Assembly: GCF_004339745.1 (NCBI RefSeq)
Contig: NZ_SMGP01000004.1
Coordinates: forward strand, 310,001 to 374,000
Reading direction: 5' to 3'
DNA: 64,000 nt
DNA from: Paraburkholderia sp. BL9I2N2
GTDB taxonomy: Bacteria > Pseudomonadota > Gammaproteobacteria > Burkholderiales > Burkholderiaceae
Shown one piece after another: positions 34,149 to 42,477 of the stretch. Below the pieces are notes generated by a model that did not search any database, was not told the origin of the DNA, and saw only the letters and a program-made list of their open reading frames with translations. Each line of letters starts with the position of its first letter. Position 1 is the first letter of the stretch. The position numbers and the translations under genes are program-made.

Positions 34149-35309
34149 ATGAACAGAAGAGAAATGCTCGGCTGGCTCGCATCGACGGCGGCGGCAGCCG
34201 GCGCCGGTGCAACGCTCGGCGCACCGGCGCTCGCGGCCGAACTGCAGGCCTCGGGCCGTGGCAGTCGCTTTGCAAAAGGCGCGGACGTATCGACGCTGCT
34301 CGAACTGGAGGCGAACGGTGCGAAATTCTATGAGCACGGCGTACCGCACGACTGTCTGCTGCTACTGAGAAGCCACGGCGTCGATTCGATTCGTATCAAG
34401 GTCTGGAACGATCCTGGCAGTCCGAACTTTTTCCCGGCCGATCAAAGTCCCGCTGCCGGCTACAACAATGCCGAGCATGTGCGTGTGCTCGCGCGCCGCG
34501 CCGCCGCGCTCGGCATGCGCGTGCTGATCGACTTCCATTACAGCGACTGGTGGGCCGATCCGGGCAAGCAGTATCCGCCACACGCCTGGGCCGGCAAGGA
34601 TATCGTGCAGACCTGCGCATTGCTGTCGGAGTACACGTCGAGCGTGCTGAAGATGCTCAAGCGCGACGGCGTGCACCCGGAGTGGGTGCAAGTGGGCAAC
34701 GAGATCACCGGCGGCATGCTATGGCCGCTCGGCAAATACGATCAGTGGGACAACCTCGCGCAATTGCTGAAGGCGGGGCACGACGCGGTCAAATCCGTCG
34801 ATGAACGCATCAAGGTCATGCTGCATGTGGACAGCGGCGGCAACAACGCGACGAGCCGCTGGTGGTTCGACAGCGCGACCCAGCGCGGCGTCACGTTCGA
34901 TGTGATCGGCTTGTCCTACTACCCGCAGTGGCAAGGCTCGCTGAGCGACCTGCAGAACAATGCGAACGACCTCGCGACGCGCTACGACAAGGATGTGATG
35001 GTGGTCGAGACCGCATACCCGTGGACCACCAGCGACGGCGATTCCGAACCGAACTCGATGACCAATGTGGGGTCCGCGACTTATCCGCAGACCCCGGCAG
35101 GCCAGGCGCAGTTTCTCGGCGCGTTGACGGACATCGTCAAGGCGATACCGGACGGCCACGGCAAAGGCGTGTTCTGGTGGGAGCCCGAATGGATTCCGAC
35201 GCCGAACGTCGGATGGAAAGTCGGCACCGGCGATCAGTGGGACAACAACACGTTGTTTGATTTCCACGGCAACGCGTTGACGTCGCTGGACGCGTTTCGA
35301 AAACGCTAG
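34149..35309 (+). CDS. GH53 arabinogalactan endo-beta-1,4-galactanase (GanB-like)
   Basis: 386 residues. N-terminus MNRREMLGWLAS...APALAAE is a twin-arginine-like or Sec signal. The mature part is a GH53 barrel: FAKGADVSTLLELEANG, IRIKVWNDP, HYSDWWADPGKQ, acid/base Glu185 (VQVGNEITGGMLWPLG) and nucleophile Glu287 (VVETAYPW), plus the late GVFWWEPEWIP. It cuts beta-1,4-galactan side chains of plant pectin outside the cytoplasm, feeding the ABC transporter. GGAGG at 34138-34142. Last gene of the operon. Confidence 0.93.
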   Translation: MNRREMLGWLASTAAAAGAGATLGAPALAAELQASGRGSRFAKGADVSTLLELEANGAKFYEHGVPHDCLLLLRSHGVDSIRIKVWNDPGSPNFFPADQSPAAGYNNAEHVRVLARRAAALGMRVLIDFHYSDWWADPGKQYPPHAWAGKDIVQTCALLSEYTSSVLKMLKRDGVHPEWVQVGNEITGGMLWPLGKYDQWDNLAQLLKAGHDAVKSVDERIKVMLHVDSGGNNATSRWWFDSATQRGVTFDVIGLSYYPQWQGSLSDLQNNANDLATRYDKDVMVVETAYPWTTSDGDSEPNSMTNVGSATYPQTPAGQAQFLGALTDIVKAIPDGHGKGVFWWEPEWIPTPNVGWKVGTGDQWDNNTLFDFHGNALTSLDAFRKR

Positions 35310-35325
35310 TGGCTAGAGCCAGCCG

Positions 35326-35655
35326 TTATTGCGTGGGCGCCTGCGCCTTATTACGGTTCGCGCAATCCGACGTGAACATCATGCTCGCCTGATCCGGCGT
35401 CATGTGCGGCGCGTCCGGGCTGTAGATCTTCTCGATGATGGCGCTGACCGCTTGCCGGTCAGCCGCATCCTTGTAGTACTTGGCGGCCTGATCGAGTGCT
35501 TGCGCCTTGGTCTTTTTGTGCGCGCGCCACGAGGCGACCTGCCCGGCGATGTCGCCGATCGCAAAGCATTGGTCGCTGACGGTTTGCGCAACGGCTTGAA
35601 CGGCCGGCTGCGCGAGACACACCGCGAGCAGCGCGGATACGACTACGCGTTTCAT
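35326..35655 (-). CDS. Small exported protein of unknown function
   Basis: 109 residues from ATG 35655 with AGGGA just upstream. Signal peptide of about 23 residues (cleavage near AVQAVAQ), then a helical domain with one Cys near each end (DQCFAIGD...; FTSDCANRN). It shares length, Cys placement and an I-x-x-I-Y...T/P-x-Q-A pattern with the exported protein at 9485-9892. A disulfide between the two cysteines in the periplasm is likely. Convergent with the galactanase gene, 16 bases apart. Confidence 0.7.
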   Translation of the reverse strand: MKRVVVSALLAVCLAQPAVQAVAQTVSDQCFAIGDIAGQVASWRAHKKTKAQALDQAAKYYKDAADRQAVSAIIEKIYSPDAPHMTPDQASMMFTSDCANRNKAQAPTQ

Positions 35656-35785
35656 TCCCTGAATCCTGTGGTTAGATGAGCAACGGTGCGAAAGCGCTGG
35701 CATCCACCACCGCGGCAACCGAATGGGTCAACAACCGCGTAGTTTATCGGGAAGTGCCGGGGTGCGTTTTCTGACGCGAGGCAGC

Positions 35786-35815
35786 AAAGAAAAAGCCGCC
35801 TCGAAAGGCGGCTTC
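35786..35815 (-). terminator. Rho-independent terminator after the AAHS transporter gene
   Basis: GCCGCCT (35795-35801), CGAA-type loop, AGGCGGC (35806-35812). Read on the minus strand the stem is followed by a run of T (complement of 35786-35794), so it terminates the transporter transcript that ends at 35849. Confidence 0.8.
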
Positions 35816-35848
35816 AAACAACCATTAGATCATCCCGCGCACGGCCGC

Positions 35849-37207
35849 TCAATGCCCGAACGACTCCGCCTTCGACGCGCCCACGTTCGTCACATGCGGC
35901 CGTGCCGCCTGCTTGATCAGCAAGGCCACGCAAGAAATCAGACCCGCCACCGCGACCATCGCGAAGATGCCCCCGAACGTGAAATGGCGGCGCGTCAGTT
36001 CGGCCACGAGGAACGAACCCGCGATCCCGCCGAAGCGCCCGATGCCGAGCATCCACGCCACGCCCGTGCCGCGGCCTTCGGTCGGATAGAACGCGGCGGC
36101 GAGCGCCGGCATCGACGATTGCGCGGTATTCATCAACACGCCGGCGACGAACACGATGAACACCAGCGCGCCCACGTTGCCCACCGCCTGGCCGATGAAA
36201 TACACGCTCACGGCCGTCAACGCATAGCAGGCCGCGATGATGCGGTTCGCGTTGAAGCGGTCCATCAGCACGCCGCACAGCACCGCGCCCACGCCGCCAA
36301 GCGGGAACAGCGCGGAAATCAGTGTCGCGCGCTGCGGCGTGAGTCCGGCGTCCTTCAGCAGGATCGGCATCCAGTTGATCGACGCGTAGAAGATCACGAG
36401 GCCCATGAAATAGGCGATCCACAGCATCACCGAGCCGATGATGTACGAGCGCGACAACACCACCGCCATGCCCTTGCCGCCGGTCTGCGGCGCGGTTTCG
36501 GTCATGATGAAGCTGCCCGCTTGCGCCGCTTCGCTCGAAATGCGCGCGAGCGCGGTGCGAATCCGTTCGACCGGCTGGCTATTGGCCACCATGTAGCGGA
36601 CCGATTCCGGCATCTTGATCACCAGCAAGATCAGGAGCAGAAGCGGCGTGATGCCGCCGAGCAGCAGCACGCTGCGCCAGCCGAAATGCGGAATCATCCA
36701 CGCGGCGAGGAACCCGCCGAACGCGGCGCCGAGCGGGAAGCCACAAAACATCAGGTTGATCAAGGTCGCACGGCGGCGATCCGGGCAGTATTCGCCCATC
36801 ATCGTCACGGCGTTCGGCATGGCCGCGCCGAGGCCGACGCCGGTGATGAAGCGCAGCGTCGTCAGTTGCTCGATGCTGGTCGAGAATGCCGAGCCGAGGC
36901 ACGCCACGCCGAACAGCAGCACCGAGCCGAGCAGCAGCGAGCGTCGCCCGAGCCGGTCGGACAGCGGTCCCGAGCCGAGCGCGCCGCAGGCGAGGCCGAA
37001 CAGCGCCGCGCTCAGCACGGGCGCGAGCGCCGGCCTGGTGATGCCCCATTCGGCGATCAGTGAAGGCGCAATGAAGCCGATCGCGGCCGTGTCAAAACCG
37101 TCCAGCAGGACGATGATGAAACACATGAAGAACACGAGCCACTGGAACGGCGAAAACGGATGCTCGTTGATGAAGGTCTGAACGTTCACAGCGGTGCTGC
37201 GGTTCAT
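35849..37207 (-). CDS. Aromatic acid:H+ symporter (AAHS) family MFS transporter
   Basis: 452 residues, 12 membrane helices. LLDGFDTAAIGFIAPSLIAEWG in the first helix is the diagnostic D-G-x-D motif of PcaK/BenK/MhpT carriers; GPLSDRLGRR follows in the loop between helices 2 and 3. Imports hydroxylated aromatic acids such as 4-hydroxybenzoate, protocatechuate or gallate. Downstream of the porin gene on the same strand with a hairpin between, and ahead of a strong terminator. Might feed the LigJ/LigK operon 20 kb away, but no link is visible. Confidence 0.88.
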   Translation of the reverse strand: MNRSTAVNVQTFINEHPFSPFQWLVFFMCFIIVLLDGFDTAAIGFIAPSLIAEWGITRPALAPVLSAALFGLACGALGSGPLSDRLGRRSLLLGSVLLFGVACLGSAFSTSIEQLTTLRFITGVGLGAAMPNAVTMMGEYCPDRRRATLINLMFCGFPLGAAFGGFLAAWMIPHFGWRSVLLLGGITPLLLLILLVIKMPESVRYMVANSQPVERIRTALARISSEAAQAGSFIMTETAPQTGGKGMAVVLSRSYIIGSVMLWIAYFMGLVIFYASINWMPILLKDAGLTPQRATLISALFPLGGVGAVLCGVLMDRFNANRIIAACYALTAVSVYFIGQAVGNVGALVFIVFVAGVLMNTAQSSMPALAAAFYPTEGRGTGVAWMLGIGRFGGIAGSFLVAELTRRHFTFGGIFAMVAVAGLISCVALLIKQAARPHVTNVGASKAESFGH

Positions 37208-37233
37208 GATGGTCTCCTCACTGCTGAATACGG

Positions 37234-37260
37234 AAAGGCTCGTGAGTACGAGCCTTTTCT
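37234..37260. terminator. Hairpin between porin and AAHS transporter
   Basis: AAAGGCTCG (37234-37242), loop TGAGTA, CGAGCCTTTT (37249-37258). On the minus strand the stem has only three trailing T, so it would be a leaky terminator for the porin; on the plus strand a longer T-run (TTTTCTTTTT) follows. Confidence 0.5.
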
Positions 37261-37282
37261 TTTTATACGATCGGACGCCGTT

Positions 37283-38503
37283 TTAGAAGCGGTGCACGAT
37301 GCCCACGCCGGCGGCGAACTGGCTGCGCGACGACGACGGCGCGCTCTGGAAGCCGTCGCCGATGGTTGCCGTCGCGCTGATGATGTGGCCCGAACCGGCG
37401 GTGCCCAGCGTATTGCCGTTGGTGCGCTGGAATGCCTGCAACGCATAGAGGCCGGTGCGCTTCGACAACGCATAGTACTCGGACAGGTTGACCTGCTGGT
37501 ACTGCGCCGAACTCGTGATGCCATTCGCCTTGGTGGCGCGCGTGTAGCTGTAGCCGGTCGCGAAGTCCCACGAAACGGTCGGCTTCCAGTGCAGCACGAC
37601 GCCGCCCGTGTTGAAGATCGCCGTATCGCGGAAGCTCGAGCCGACACCCGGAATGTACTGCACATTCGAGTAGGCCGCGGACACGTCCCAGCCATTGCCG
37701 AAGTTATAGCCGCCGGTCACGGCAAAGCGCTGTTGCGCCTGCGCCGTCTGATAGCCGTTGGTCACGGCTGACACGCCCGGCTGTGCGCCGTTGTTCGAGA
37801 CGGTCGAGTCCGCGCCGTATGCGCCGCCGCCGAGCGTCGAGTTGTTGATGCGCATGAAGCCGACCGCGACGCCGACCGGGCCGTTGATGTACTGCACCGC
37901 GCCGCTCCACGTCGAGCCGCGATTCAGGCTGCCCGGCACGCCACCGAGCGAGTACGAGCCGCTGAACGTGAAGCCGTACAGTTTCGGCGAGGTATAGACC
38001 AGCGAGTTGTTCGCGCGGTAAATCGTGTCGAGCGCGTCGACGTCGCCCGGGTGTGCGCCGTAGAAGCCGGTGAGCCACGTGGTCGGGCTATACGGCGACA
38101 GCAGCGAGTAGTACGCGGTGTACTGGCGGCCGGCCTGCAGCGTGCCGTACGTCGGGTTCGTCACGCCGACCCATGCCTGGCGGCCGAACATCGCGTTCGT
38201 ATATTGCTGCGCGCCGGTGGCGGAATTGAAACCCGACTCCAACTGGAAGATGGCTTTGGTGCCGGCGCCGAGGTCTTCCGCGCCCTTCAGGCCAAAGCGG
38301 CTGCCGGCCCACACGCCTTGCACCATCTTCACGTTCGATTTGCCGCCCGAGGTCGAGCCGAGCGAAGGGGCCTGGCTGCTTTGATAGCCGATACCCGTAT
38401 CCACGATACCGTACAGCGTCACGCTGCTTTGCGCGAAAACCGGTGCGCTGGCCAGAGCGGCGATCGCGCAGGCGAGCCGGGTCATTGTGATATTGCGATT
38501 CAA
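37283..38503 (-). CDS. Gram-negative porin (OmpC-like, Burkholderia type)
   Basis: 406 residues if started at TTG 38503, which has GGAGA 8 bases upstream; the ATG at 38485 has no ribosome site. Signal peptide ends ASAPVFAQ and the mature protein starts SSVTLYGIVDTGIGY, the standard opening of beta-proteobacterial trimeric porins, and closes with VGIVHRF, the C-terminal Phe strand needed for outer-membrane insertion. PEFG-type loop 3 residues are replaced by YSLLSPYSPTTWLTG. Forms a diffusion channel; co-oriented with the aromatic acid carrier. Confidence 0.9.
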   Translation of the reverse strand: MNRNITMTRLACAIAALASAPVFAQSSVTLYGIVDTGIGYQSSQAPSLGSTSGGKSNVKMVQGVWAGSRFGLKGAEDLGAGTKAIFQLESGFNSATGAQQYTNAMFGRQAWVGVTNPTYGTLQAGRQYTAYYSLLSPYSPTTWLTGFYGAHPGDVDALDTIYRANNSLVYTSPKLYGFTFSGSYSLGGVPGSLNRGSTWSGAVQYINGPVGVAVGFMRINNSTLGGGAYGADSTVSNNGAQPGVSAVTNGYQTAQAQQRFAVTGGYNFGNGWDVSAAYSNVQYIPGVGSSFRDTAIFNTGGVVLHWKPTVSWDFATGYSYTRATKANGITSSAQYQQVNLSEYYALSKRTGLYALQAFQRTNGNTLGTAGSGHIISATATIGDGFQSAPSSSRSQFAAGVGIVHRF

Positions 38504-38583
38504 GAGGTGTTCTCCAATTCGACCTGCCTCGACTGCGACGGCAGTCCCGGCGACCCGGTCGTCATCAAATTCTTGTGTGCGTG

Positions 38584-38621
38584 TTGTTCGTATATAGAAC
38601 TGTGATTCTTTATACGAACAA
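38584..38621. promoter_or_regulatory. 11-bp inverted repeat at the porin transcription start
   Basis: TTGTTCGTATA (38584-38594), 16 bases, TATACGAACAA (38611-38621), perfect. Inside, GTTC-GTATATA-GAAC (38586-38600) and ATTC-TTTATAC-GAAC (38605-38619) are themselves near-palindromes, so the site may bind two dimers, as IclR-type regulators of aromatic catabolism do. It starts where transcription from the predicted promoter would begin, which favours repression. Confidence 0.6.
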
Positions 38622-38627
38622 GTGTGC

Positions 38628-38657
38628 ACTGTAAGTAATATGACAAGGAAGGGTCAA
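38628..38657 (-). promoter_or_regulatory. Sigma-70-type promoter of the porin gene
   Basis: On the minus strand TTGACC (complement of 38652-38657), 18-base spacer, TACAGT (complement of 38628-38633). Transcription would start near 38621, at the edge of the inverted repeat. Confidence 0.5.
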
Positions 38658-38859
38658 CGCGGGATTACCCGACTTTGTTGCGGATGCACATCGGTTGGAA
38701 AAAGAAAGGCGCTGGACAGCGAGAACGATCACGCAGGCCGCGGCGCGCGTCGGCGCGCCGGGAGGGGATGGGATTCGGAAGAGAGAGGAGCGTCGGCCTG
38801 ACAGGCACCGCATGGTGCGGCGCGGCGCCCGATGCAACGCGTGACGTGTAACGCGGCGT

Positions 38860-39204
38860 TCAGAAGATGACGTAGACCTTGCGCATCGTCTCCTCGACTT
38901 CCCAAAGCCCTTCGGTATTGGCTTCGAAGAAGAGCGTGTCGCCGCTCTCGAAGTGGATGGTTTCCTCGTTATCGGGCGTGAAGCGGCCGCGCCCCGCGAT
39001 GAAGTGCATCACCTCGGCCTGCTTGACCGAGCGGCGGTACGTGCCGGCGGTGCATTCGAAAATGCCGGTATCGATGGATTCGCTGCCCTTGATGACGCGT
39101 TGCACGCCCGACACCTGAATCGGCGTCGTGCCGGGCAGCCCGGCCTTGCCCCAGTCCTCCAGATTCTGCAGATTCACGCTTTGCTTGAGCTGCTGTACCT
39201 TCAT
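38860..39204 (-). CDS. Cupin-domain protein
   Basis: 114 residues, a single small cupin. GIFECTAGTYRRSVKQAEVMHFIAGRGRFTPDN and the second motif IHFESGDTLFFEANTEGLWEV match the (S)-ureidoglycine-aminohydrolase-like cupins (DUF861), with Glu/His positions for a metal partly kept. Small proteins of this kind often sit beside dehydrogenases or hydrolases of carboxylic acid pathways. Ends an operon-like run with the aspartoacylase-like and dehydrogenase genes; 34-base gap upstream. Confidence 0.75.
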   Translation of the reverse strand: MKVQQLKQSVNLQNLEDWGKAGLPGTTPIQVSGVQRVIKGSESIDTGIFECTAGTYRRSVKQAEVMHFIAGRGRFTPDNEETIHFESGDTLFFEANTEGLWEVEETMRKVYVIF

Positions 39205-39238
39205 CTTCTCGTTACCTTTTGAGTGTGCACGGGCCGTG

Positions 39239-40228
39239 TCATTGGCCGCTGGTTTGGGTGCTCGTCACGGTCTGCTCGATCTTGCCCAGCCGTACGACGG
39301 TCACGCCGGGCCGCAGTTGCCGCAGCGAAGGCATGACGAGCATGCAGTTGTCGTAGGGCGTGGTGACCGCCTCGCCGTTCGACCAGCCAATCACGGCGCC
39401 GGCCTCGGCGAAGATCTCCAGCCCCGTGTAGGGCGCCGCGAATCGAAAATCCATGCTGGTGGCCACCACCGGCTGCGTCACGCGGACGATGTGCTGCGCG
39501 GGCGGCAACGGCGCGAGCCAGCCCGCCGGCAGATCCGCTTCGTCGACCACGCCGGCCAGCAACAGGAAGCGCGCGGTGGTGTCGCGCGCGACCGCAACGG
39601 CGCTTTGTTCCCAATGCTGTCCGCATTCGATCAGCAGCGCGTTCTTCGCGCTGGCGGGGTCGCCGAAGCCTTCGTAGTCGCGCATGCGGCGGCCTTCCGG
39701 ATGGCCTTCGTCGCAGATCACGGTGGCGGGCGCGCCGAGCCGCACGGCGAGGTCGATGCCTTTTGGCAGCGGTCCCGCGACGATCAACGGTTTGCTCTTC
39801 TCGTGCATGGAATGCAGATCGAGCAGGGCGTCGACCGTGTCGATCACCGGCCGCATTGCGCGCGCACGCGTCAATTCACTGGACATGCGCGACGCGTCGT
39901 CGAGCACCGCGGCGGTCCACACGCGATTGAAATCCTGATCGACGAAGCGGGCCGCATCGGGCTCGGCGGGATCGAAGCGCTGATACGCAGCGACGTTCGC
40001 GAACGCCAGCGTGAGGCGCCCGCGCCGCGGCCGCAACTCGCGCCGCAGCAATTCGTCGACGACGATCGCGCCGCACACTTCGTTGCCGTGCGTGAGCGCG
40101 TTGATCATCACGTGCGGACCCGGCGCGCCCGAGTCGAACGTATGGACGTAGGCGATGCCGGACGCCGATTGTTCGTGGCGCGAAATATCGGGGAATTCGA
40201 CTTCGATGGGGTAGGCTTCCATGCTCAT
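39239..40228 (-). CDS. Succinylglutamate desuccinylase/aspartoacylase family hydrolase
   Basis: 329 residues. NALTHGNEVCGAIVVDELL carries the HGNE zinc motif; the second ligand region is DLLDLHSMHE and a catalytic Glu lies in ALLIECGQHWE. The C-terminal part is a small beta domain (VTQPVVATSMDFRFAAPYTGLEIFAEAG). The family removes acyl groups from amino acids or opens related amide bonds. The substrate is unknown; placed between a tartrate/malate dehydrogenase and a cupin, it probably belongs to a hydroxy-acid derivative pathway. Confidence 0.82.
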   Translation of the reverse strand: MSMEAYPIEVEFPDISRHEQSASGIAYVHTFDSGAPGPHVMINALTHGNEVCGAIVVDELLRRELRPRRGRLTLAFANVAAYQRFDPAEPDAARFVDQDFNRVWTAAVLDDASRMSSELTRARAMRPVIDTVDALLDLHSMHEKSKPLIVAGPLPKGIDLAVRLGAPATVICDEGHPEGRRMRDYEGFGDPASAKNALLIECGQHWEQSAVAVARDTTARFLLLAGVVDEADLPAGWLAPLPPAQHIVRVTQPVVATSMDFRFAAPYTGLEIFAEAGAVIGWSNGEAVTTPYDNCMLVMPSLRQLRPGVTVVRLGKIEQTVTSTQTSGQ

Positions 40229-40261
40229 GCGAGTTGTCCTGGCGGAGAGTGAGCGAAAGAC

Positions 40262-41344
40262 TCAGGCGAGCTTTGCCGCGATCGCCTGGCCGACTTCGGT
40301 GGTGTTCGCTTTGCCGCCGAGGTCGCCGGTACGCGGGCCTTCCGCCAGCGTCGCTTCGATCGCGGCGAGAATCGCGTCGTGCGCCTCGCGCTCCTTGCCG
40401 GCGTGATTGCCGAGGAAGTCGAGCATCATCGCGGCCGACCAGATCATCGCGATCGGATTGGCGATGTTCTTGCCGGCGATGTCCGGCGCCGAGCCGTGCA
40501 CCGGCTCGAACAGCGAGGGAAACTTGCGGTCCGGGTTCAGGTTGCCCGACGGCGCGAGACCGATTGTGCCCGTGCAGGCAGGACCGAGATCGGACAGGAT
40601 ATCGCCGAACAGATTGGTGGCCACCACCACGTCGAAGCGATCCGGATTCAGCACGAAGCGCGCACAGAGAATGTCGATGTGCTGCTTGTCCCACGTCACG
40701 TCCGGATACTGCGCGGCGACGCCGGCCGCGCATTTGTCCCACCACGGCATGCTGATCGCAATGCCGTTGCTCTTGGTGGCCACCGTGATCTTCTTGCGCT
40801 CGCGCCGTTGCGCGAGATCGAACGCGAACTTCAGCACGCGTTCGCTGCCGTGCCGCGTGAAGACGGATTCCTGCAGCACGAATTCGCGCTCCGTGCCTTC
40901 GAACATCACGCCGCCCACCGACGAATATTCGCCCTCGGTATTTTCACGCACGATCCAGAAGTCGATGTCGCCCGCCTTGCGGCCCGCGAGCGGCGAAGGC
41001 ACGCCGGCAAAGAGGCGGGCCGGGCGCAGGTTGATGTACTGGTCGAATTCGCGGCGGAACTTCAGCAGCGATCCCCACAACGAAATATGGTCGGGCACCG
41101 TGTCGGGCCAGCCCACCGCGCCGAACAGGATAGCGTCGGCCGATTGCAGTTGCGCTTTCCAGTCGTCCGGCATCATCTTGCCGTGCTTCGCGTAGTACTC
41201 GCAGCTCGCCCATTCAATGTGCTGATACTCCAGCTCGATGCCGAAGCGCGTTTTCACCGCTTCCAGCACGCGAATGGCTTCGGGCATGACTTCGACGCCA
41301 ATGCCGTCGCCGGGAATGACTGCGATCCGATATTTCTTCGACAT
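40262..41344 (-). CDS. ttuC: Tartrate dehydrogenase / D-malate dehydrogenase
   Basis: 360 residues of the isocitrate/isopropylmalate dehydrogenase superfamily. IPGDGIGVEVMPEAIRVLEA opens the fold; RENTEGEYSSVGG is the substrate loop; the NAD site is GSAPDIAGKNIANPIAMIWSAAMML. The IEWASCEYYAKHGKMMPDDW stretch and the R-x-F-D-Q-Y-I-N-L-R-P-A-R region are typical of TtuC/DmlA rather than LeuB. Oxidises tartrate or decarboxylates D-malate. Divergent from a DmlR-like LysR gene, as in known dmlR-dmlA pairs. Which of the two substrates is used cannot be told. Confidence 0.85.
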   Translation of the reverse strand: MSKKYRIAVIPGDGIGVEVMPEAIRVLEAVKTRFGIELEYQHIEWASCEYYAKHGKMMPDDWKAQLQSADAILFGAVGWPDTVPDHISLWGSLLKFRREFDQYINLRPARLFAGVPSPLAGRKAGDIDFWIVRENTEGEYSSVGGVMFEGTEREFVLQESVFTRHGSERVLKFAFDLAQRRERKKITVATKSNGIAISMPWWDKCAAGVAAQYPDVTWDKQHIDILCARFVLNPDRFDVVVATNLFGDILSDLGPACTGTIGLAPSGNLNPDRKFPSLFEPVHGSAPDIAGKNIANPIAMIWSAAMMLDFLGNHAGKEREAHDAILAAIEATLAEGPRTGDLGGKANTTEVGQAIAAKLA

Positions 41345-41408
41345 GTTGTGCTCCTCCGTTGGGCTTCTGGATGATTCGACAAGGGCTATTTTATTCCTGC
41401 TGTTTGAG

Positions 41409-41428
41409 ACTAAAATGGTCGCTTTAGT
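41409..41428. promoter_or_regulatory. LysR-type dyad between ttuC and its regulator
   Basis: ACTAAA (41409-41414), eight bases, TTTAGT (41423-41428) in the 135-base divergent intergenic region. A 6-bp interrupted palindrome rich in A/T is what LysR regulators usually bind. Confidence 0.45.
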
Positions 41429-41479
41429 TAAGCCACTGTGCACGATTCGTGTACAAACGCCGCTGCCATCCATCAACCT

Positions 41480-42427
41480 ATGAGCGCCGTCCCATCACCC
41501 GATCTCGGCGATTTGCGCGTGTTTTGCGAAGTCGCGCGCAAGTCCAGTTTCAGCGCGGCGGCGGAGGCCTTGTCGGTGTCCGCGGCGTACGTCAGCAAAC
41601 GCATCAACGTGCTCGAGACTACGCTCGGTACGCGTTTATTGCACCGTTCCACGCGCCGGGTCGCGATCACGGAAGCGGGCGAGCGCGTCTACACGTGGGC
41701 CGAAAAGATTCTCGACGATGTCGATCAACTCGTGGAAGACGTCTCCACCACGCGCCGCATTCCCGGCGGCAAGCTGCGCATTTCCAGCAGCTTCGGCTTT
41801 GGCCGGCGCTTCGTCGCTCCCGCGCTCGCGCGCTTTTCCGAGCGCTATCCGCAATTGAGCGTGCGGCTCGATCTGTTCGACCGTCTCGTCGATGTGGGCG
41901 GTGAAGGCTTCGATCTGGATGTGCGCATCGGCGACGAGATCGCGCCGCATCTGATCGCGCGGCGGCTCGCGTCGAACTATCGCGTGCTGTGCGCGTCGCC
42001 CGGCTACCTCGCGCGGCATGGCGCGCCGCGCCAGCTCGCCGAGCTGTCCTCGCATGCGTGTCTCGCCATCAAGGAGCGCGACCATCCGTTCGGTCTGTGG
42101 CGTTTGACGGTGCGCGGCGAGGCGGTCTCGATCAAGGTCACGGGACCGTTGTCGACCAATCACGGCGAAGTGGCGGTGGAGTGGGCGCTGGCAGGACGCG
42201 GCATCGTGCTGCGTTCCATGTGGGACGTGCGGCCGCTGCTCGAAAGCGGCCAGTTGCAGCAGGTGCTGCCCGAGGTCACGCAACCGGCGAATCTGTGGGC
42301 GGTGTATCCGGCGCGGCTCGCGCAATCGGCGAAGGTGCGGGTCTGCGTGGACTTTCTCAGCGAGGAATTCGCGCAATCGAGTCCGCCGGCCGACGGTGCA
42401 GCAGGCGCGGACATGGCGGAACGTTGA
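41480..42427 (+). CDS. LysR-family regulator (DmlR-like)
   Basis: 315 residues from ATG 41480. FCEVARKSSFSAAAEALSVS and the recognition helix AYVSKRINVLETTLG, followed by LLHRSTRRVAITEAGE, match the DmlR/AaeR branch of LysR regulators. The effector domain includes FGRRFVAPALARFSERYP and VRIGDEIAPHLIARRLASN. Divergent from ttuC and therefore its likely activator in response to D-malate or tartrate. An in-frame ATG at 41438 is less likely. Confidence 0.86.
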   Translation: MSAVPSPDLGDLRVFCEVARKSSFSAAAEALSVSAAYVSKRINVLETTLGTRLLHRSTRRVAITEAGERVYTWAEKILDDVDQLVEDVSTTRRIPGGKLRISSSFGFGRRFVAPALARFSERYPQLSVRLDLFDRLVDVGGEGFDLDVRIGDEIAPHLIARRLASNYRVLCASPGYLARHGAPRQLAELSSHACLAIKERDHPFGLWRLTVRGEAVSIKVTGPLSTNHGEVAVEWALAGRGIVLRSMWDVRPLLESGQLQQVLPEVTQPANLWAVYPARLAQSAKVRVCVDFLSEEFAQSSPPADGAAGADMAER

Positions 42428-42477
42428 ACGCCGAACCCTGAGCGACAAGGTCCGGCGGATCAAGGACAAAGCAACGC

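Larger units (their letters stand above)
38504..38859. other. Porin control region
   Basis: 356 bases without a gene between the porin start and the end of the cupin gene. Contains the promoter and large inverted repeat described at 38584-38657. The part nearer the cupin gene (38660-38859) shows nothing recognisable. Confidence 0.6.

Noticed and set aside
35723..37063. 446-codon plus-strand frame opposite the AAHS transporter
   Set aside because: His/Arg/Glu-rich shadow that runs through a terminator; no ribosome site or domain.
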